Assembly (NCBI GenBank): GCA_030040175.1
Contig: JASHUF010000066.1
Span: 1-6,309 of the forward strand
Source: Acidobacteriaceae bacterium
GTDB lineage: Bacteria; Acidobacteriota; Terriglobia; Terriglobales; Acidobacteriaceae
Length of the DNA stretch: 6,309 bases
Direction: 5' to 3'
How positions within the stretch are numbered: position 1 is the stretch's first letter; every line of letters begins with the position of its first letter. A model generated the notes under the pieces. The model saw nothing but the letters and a program-made list of their open reading frames with translations. It was not told the DNA's origin and did not search any database. Shown in pieces: positions 5,323 to 6,309 of this stretch. Position numbers and translations under genes: made by a program.

Positions 5323-6309
5323 TTATTCTTCGCGCAGCAGGATCAGGGGATCGACGGCGATGGCCCGGCGCGCAGGAATCCACGCCGCCATGATCCCGAG
5401 CAGGAGCATGGTGCCGACTACGCCTCCGAGCACCAGCGGATCGCGGGACGTGGCCTGGTAAACGATATAGGACAGCACGCGCGAGAAGATCACATCCAGC
5501 ACCAGCGCCAGGACCGACCCCGCGGCCAGCAGCGTGAAAGCGCGGCCCAGCGAGGCGCGCAGCACCTGCCGCCTGCCCGCGCCCAGGGCCACGCGGATGC
5601 CGAGTTCGCGCAGCCGCCGGCTGACCACATAGGAGGCCATGCCGAAGATGCCGGTGACGGCGAGCATGGCGCCGAGCAGGCCGAGAACGCCGAGGGCCAC
5701 GGCGGCCACGCGCCCGGCAAAGAGCGCGCTGTCGAGCTCCGCCGACCACGGGCGGATGCCGATGGGCACGCTCGAGTCGAGCCCGCGCAGCGTGCGCTCG
5801 AGTGCGGGACCCAGATCCTGGGGATCGCGCTGGGAGCGCACCACCAGGTAGGTGGCGCTCTCCGGCTGCTGCAGGAAACTGAGGAACATGGCCGGCTGCG
5901 GATCCTCCGTGAGGAAGCGGTATTTTCCGTCCTCCACCACGCCGACCACTTCAGCACGCTCGCCGCCCCAGTATTTGAAGTGGCCGCCGATGGACTTCCC
6001 CACCGAGCCGAAAACCTTCACCGCGAACGTGCGGTTGACGATCGCCACCTTGGGCGCGTTTTTGTCGTCGCTCCAGGCGAAGTCCCGGCCGGCGATCAGG
6101 GGTGTGCCGGCGGTTTCGATATAGCCGGGGGAGATGCTGTAATTCATGGCGTCGGCGGCCTGGTTGGTAGGCCGGTAATCGGTGGTCGCGTCGGTGTAGA
6201 CGTAGGAGTCGCCGTCGCCCAGGCTCAGGGGAAGGTGGGTGGAATACCCCGCGGAGTCGACGCCGGGAATGGCGGCCACGGCCTGCAGCATGCGCCGCTG
6301 CATCTGCGG
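5323..6309 (-). CDS. ADOP/MacB-type permease, FtsX domain (partial, N-terminus off the right edge)
   Basis: The frame is open to the right edge, so 328 C-terminal residues are seen and the true start is outside. The first ~195 visible residues are the periplasmic MacB-like core domain: AVAAIPGVDSAGYSTHLPL, then YIETAGTPLIAGRDF, VAIVNRTFAVKVFG and VVGVVEDGKY. Then comes an FtsX membrane domain with helices at about 202-228, 257-277 and 295-314 (counting from the edge), including the signature RRLRELGIRVALGAGRRQVLR and the terminal ARRAIAVDPLILLREE. These are the hallmarks of the acidobacterial duplicated orphan permease (ADOP) family, large MacB-related permeases usually found without their own ATPase; this is probably the second of the two repeated units. 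The substrate is unknown. The ADOP label is an inference from motif style, since the upstream half and any ATPase gene cannot be seen. Confidence 0.88.
   Translation of the reverse strand, partial: PQMQRRMLQAVAAIPGVDSAGYSTHLPLSLGDGDSYVYTDATTDYRPTNQAADAMNYSISPGYIETAGTPLIAGRDFAWSDDKNAPKVAIVNRTFAVKVFGSVGKSIGGHFKYWGGERAEVVGVVEDGKYRFLTEDPQPAMFLSFLQQPESATYLVVRSQRDPQDLGPALERTLRGLDSSVPIGIRPWSAELDSALFAGRVAAVALGVLGLLGAMLAVTGIFGMASYVVSRRLRELGIRVALGAGRRQVLRASLGRAFTLLAAGSVLALVLDVIFSRVLSYIVYQATSRDPLVLGGVVGTMLLLGIMAAWIPARRAIAVDPLILLREE

Overview
The window looks like ordinary chromosome from a GC-rich member of the Acidobacteriota, probably class Terriglobia. The evidence is the end of a MacB/FtsX-type permease of the acidobacterial duplicated orphan permease (ADOP) kind, a stand-alone LytTR response regulator, an ECF sigma factor with a small membrane partner, and short perfect hairpin elements between or at the edges of genes. 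The taxonomic call is an inference from gene content; there is no rRNA or tRNA in the window.

Layout. Positions 1-1413 hold a leftward pair: rlmB (23S rRNA 2'-O-methyltransferase), followed through a 4-base ATGA overlap by the start of an exported protein whose N-terminal domain resembles that of M1 aminopeptidases. The second gene runs off the left edge. A 79-base divergent spacer separates rlmB from a rightward DUF1905/YdeI-OmpD-associated protein (1493-2200), whose helical C-terminal module appears twice in tandem. Next comes a rightward cluster: an ECF sigma factor (2287-2973), a small two-helix membrane protein overlapping it by GTGA (2970-3362), and a three-helix membrane protein ending in a double zinc ribbon (3486-4013). 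After a 216-base spacer comes a LytTR response regulator (4230-5084) with no histidine kinase beside it in view. A hairpin-rich 238-base convergent spacer follows. The window ends in the 3' part of a leftward ADOP-type permease (5323 to the right edge).

How the parts work together. The sigma factor and the overlapping membrane protein are almost certainly translated together, and the small protein is a candidate membrane partner or anti-sigma factor that lacks the usual zinc-binding anti-sigma motif. The zinc-ribbon membrane protein may belong to the same unit, but it is 123 bases away and has its own good ribosome binding site. The other genes look like independent units.

No mobile element, CRISPR array, phage gene or RNA gene was recognised. 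I do not see a clear new defence or biosynthetic system. The points most worth a second look are the sigma/partner pair, the tandem OmdA repeat, the hairpin that falls inside the possible N-terminus of the exported protein, and the overlapping hairpins in the convergent spacer. No gene-free stretch exceeds 300 bases.
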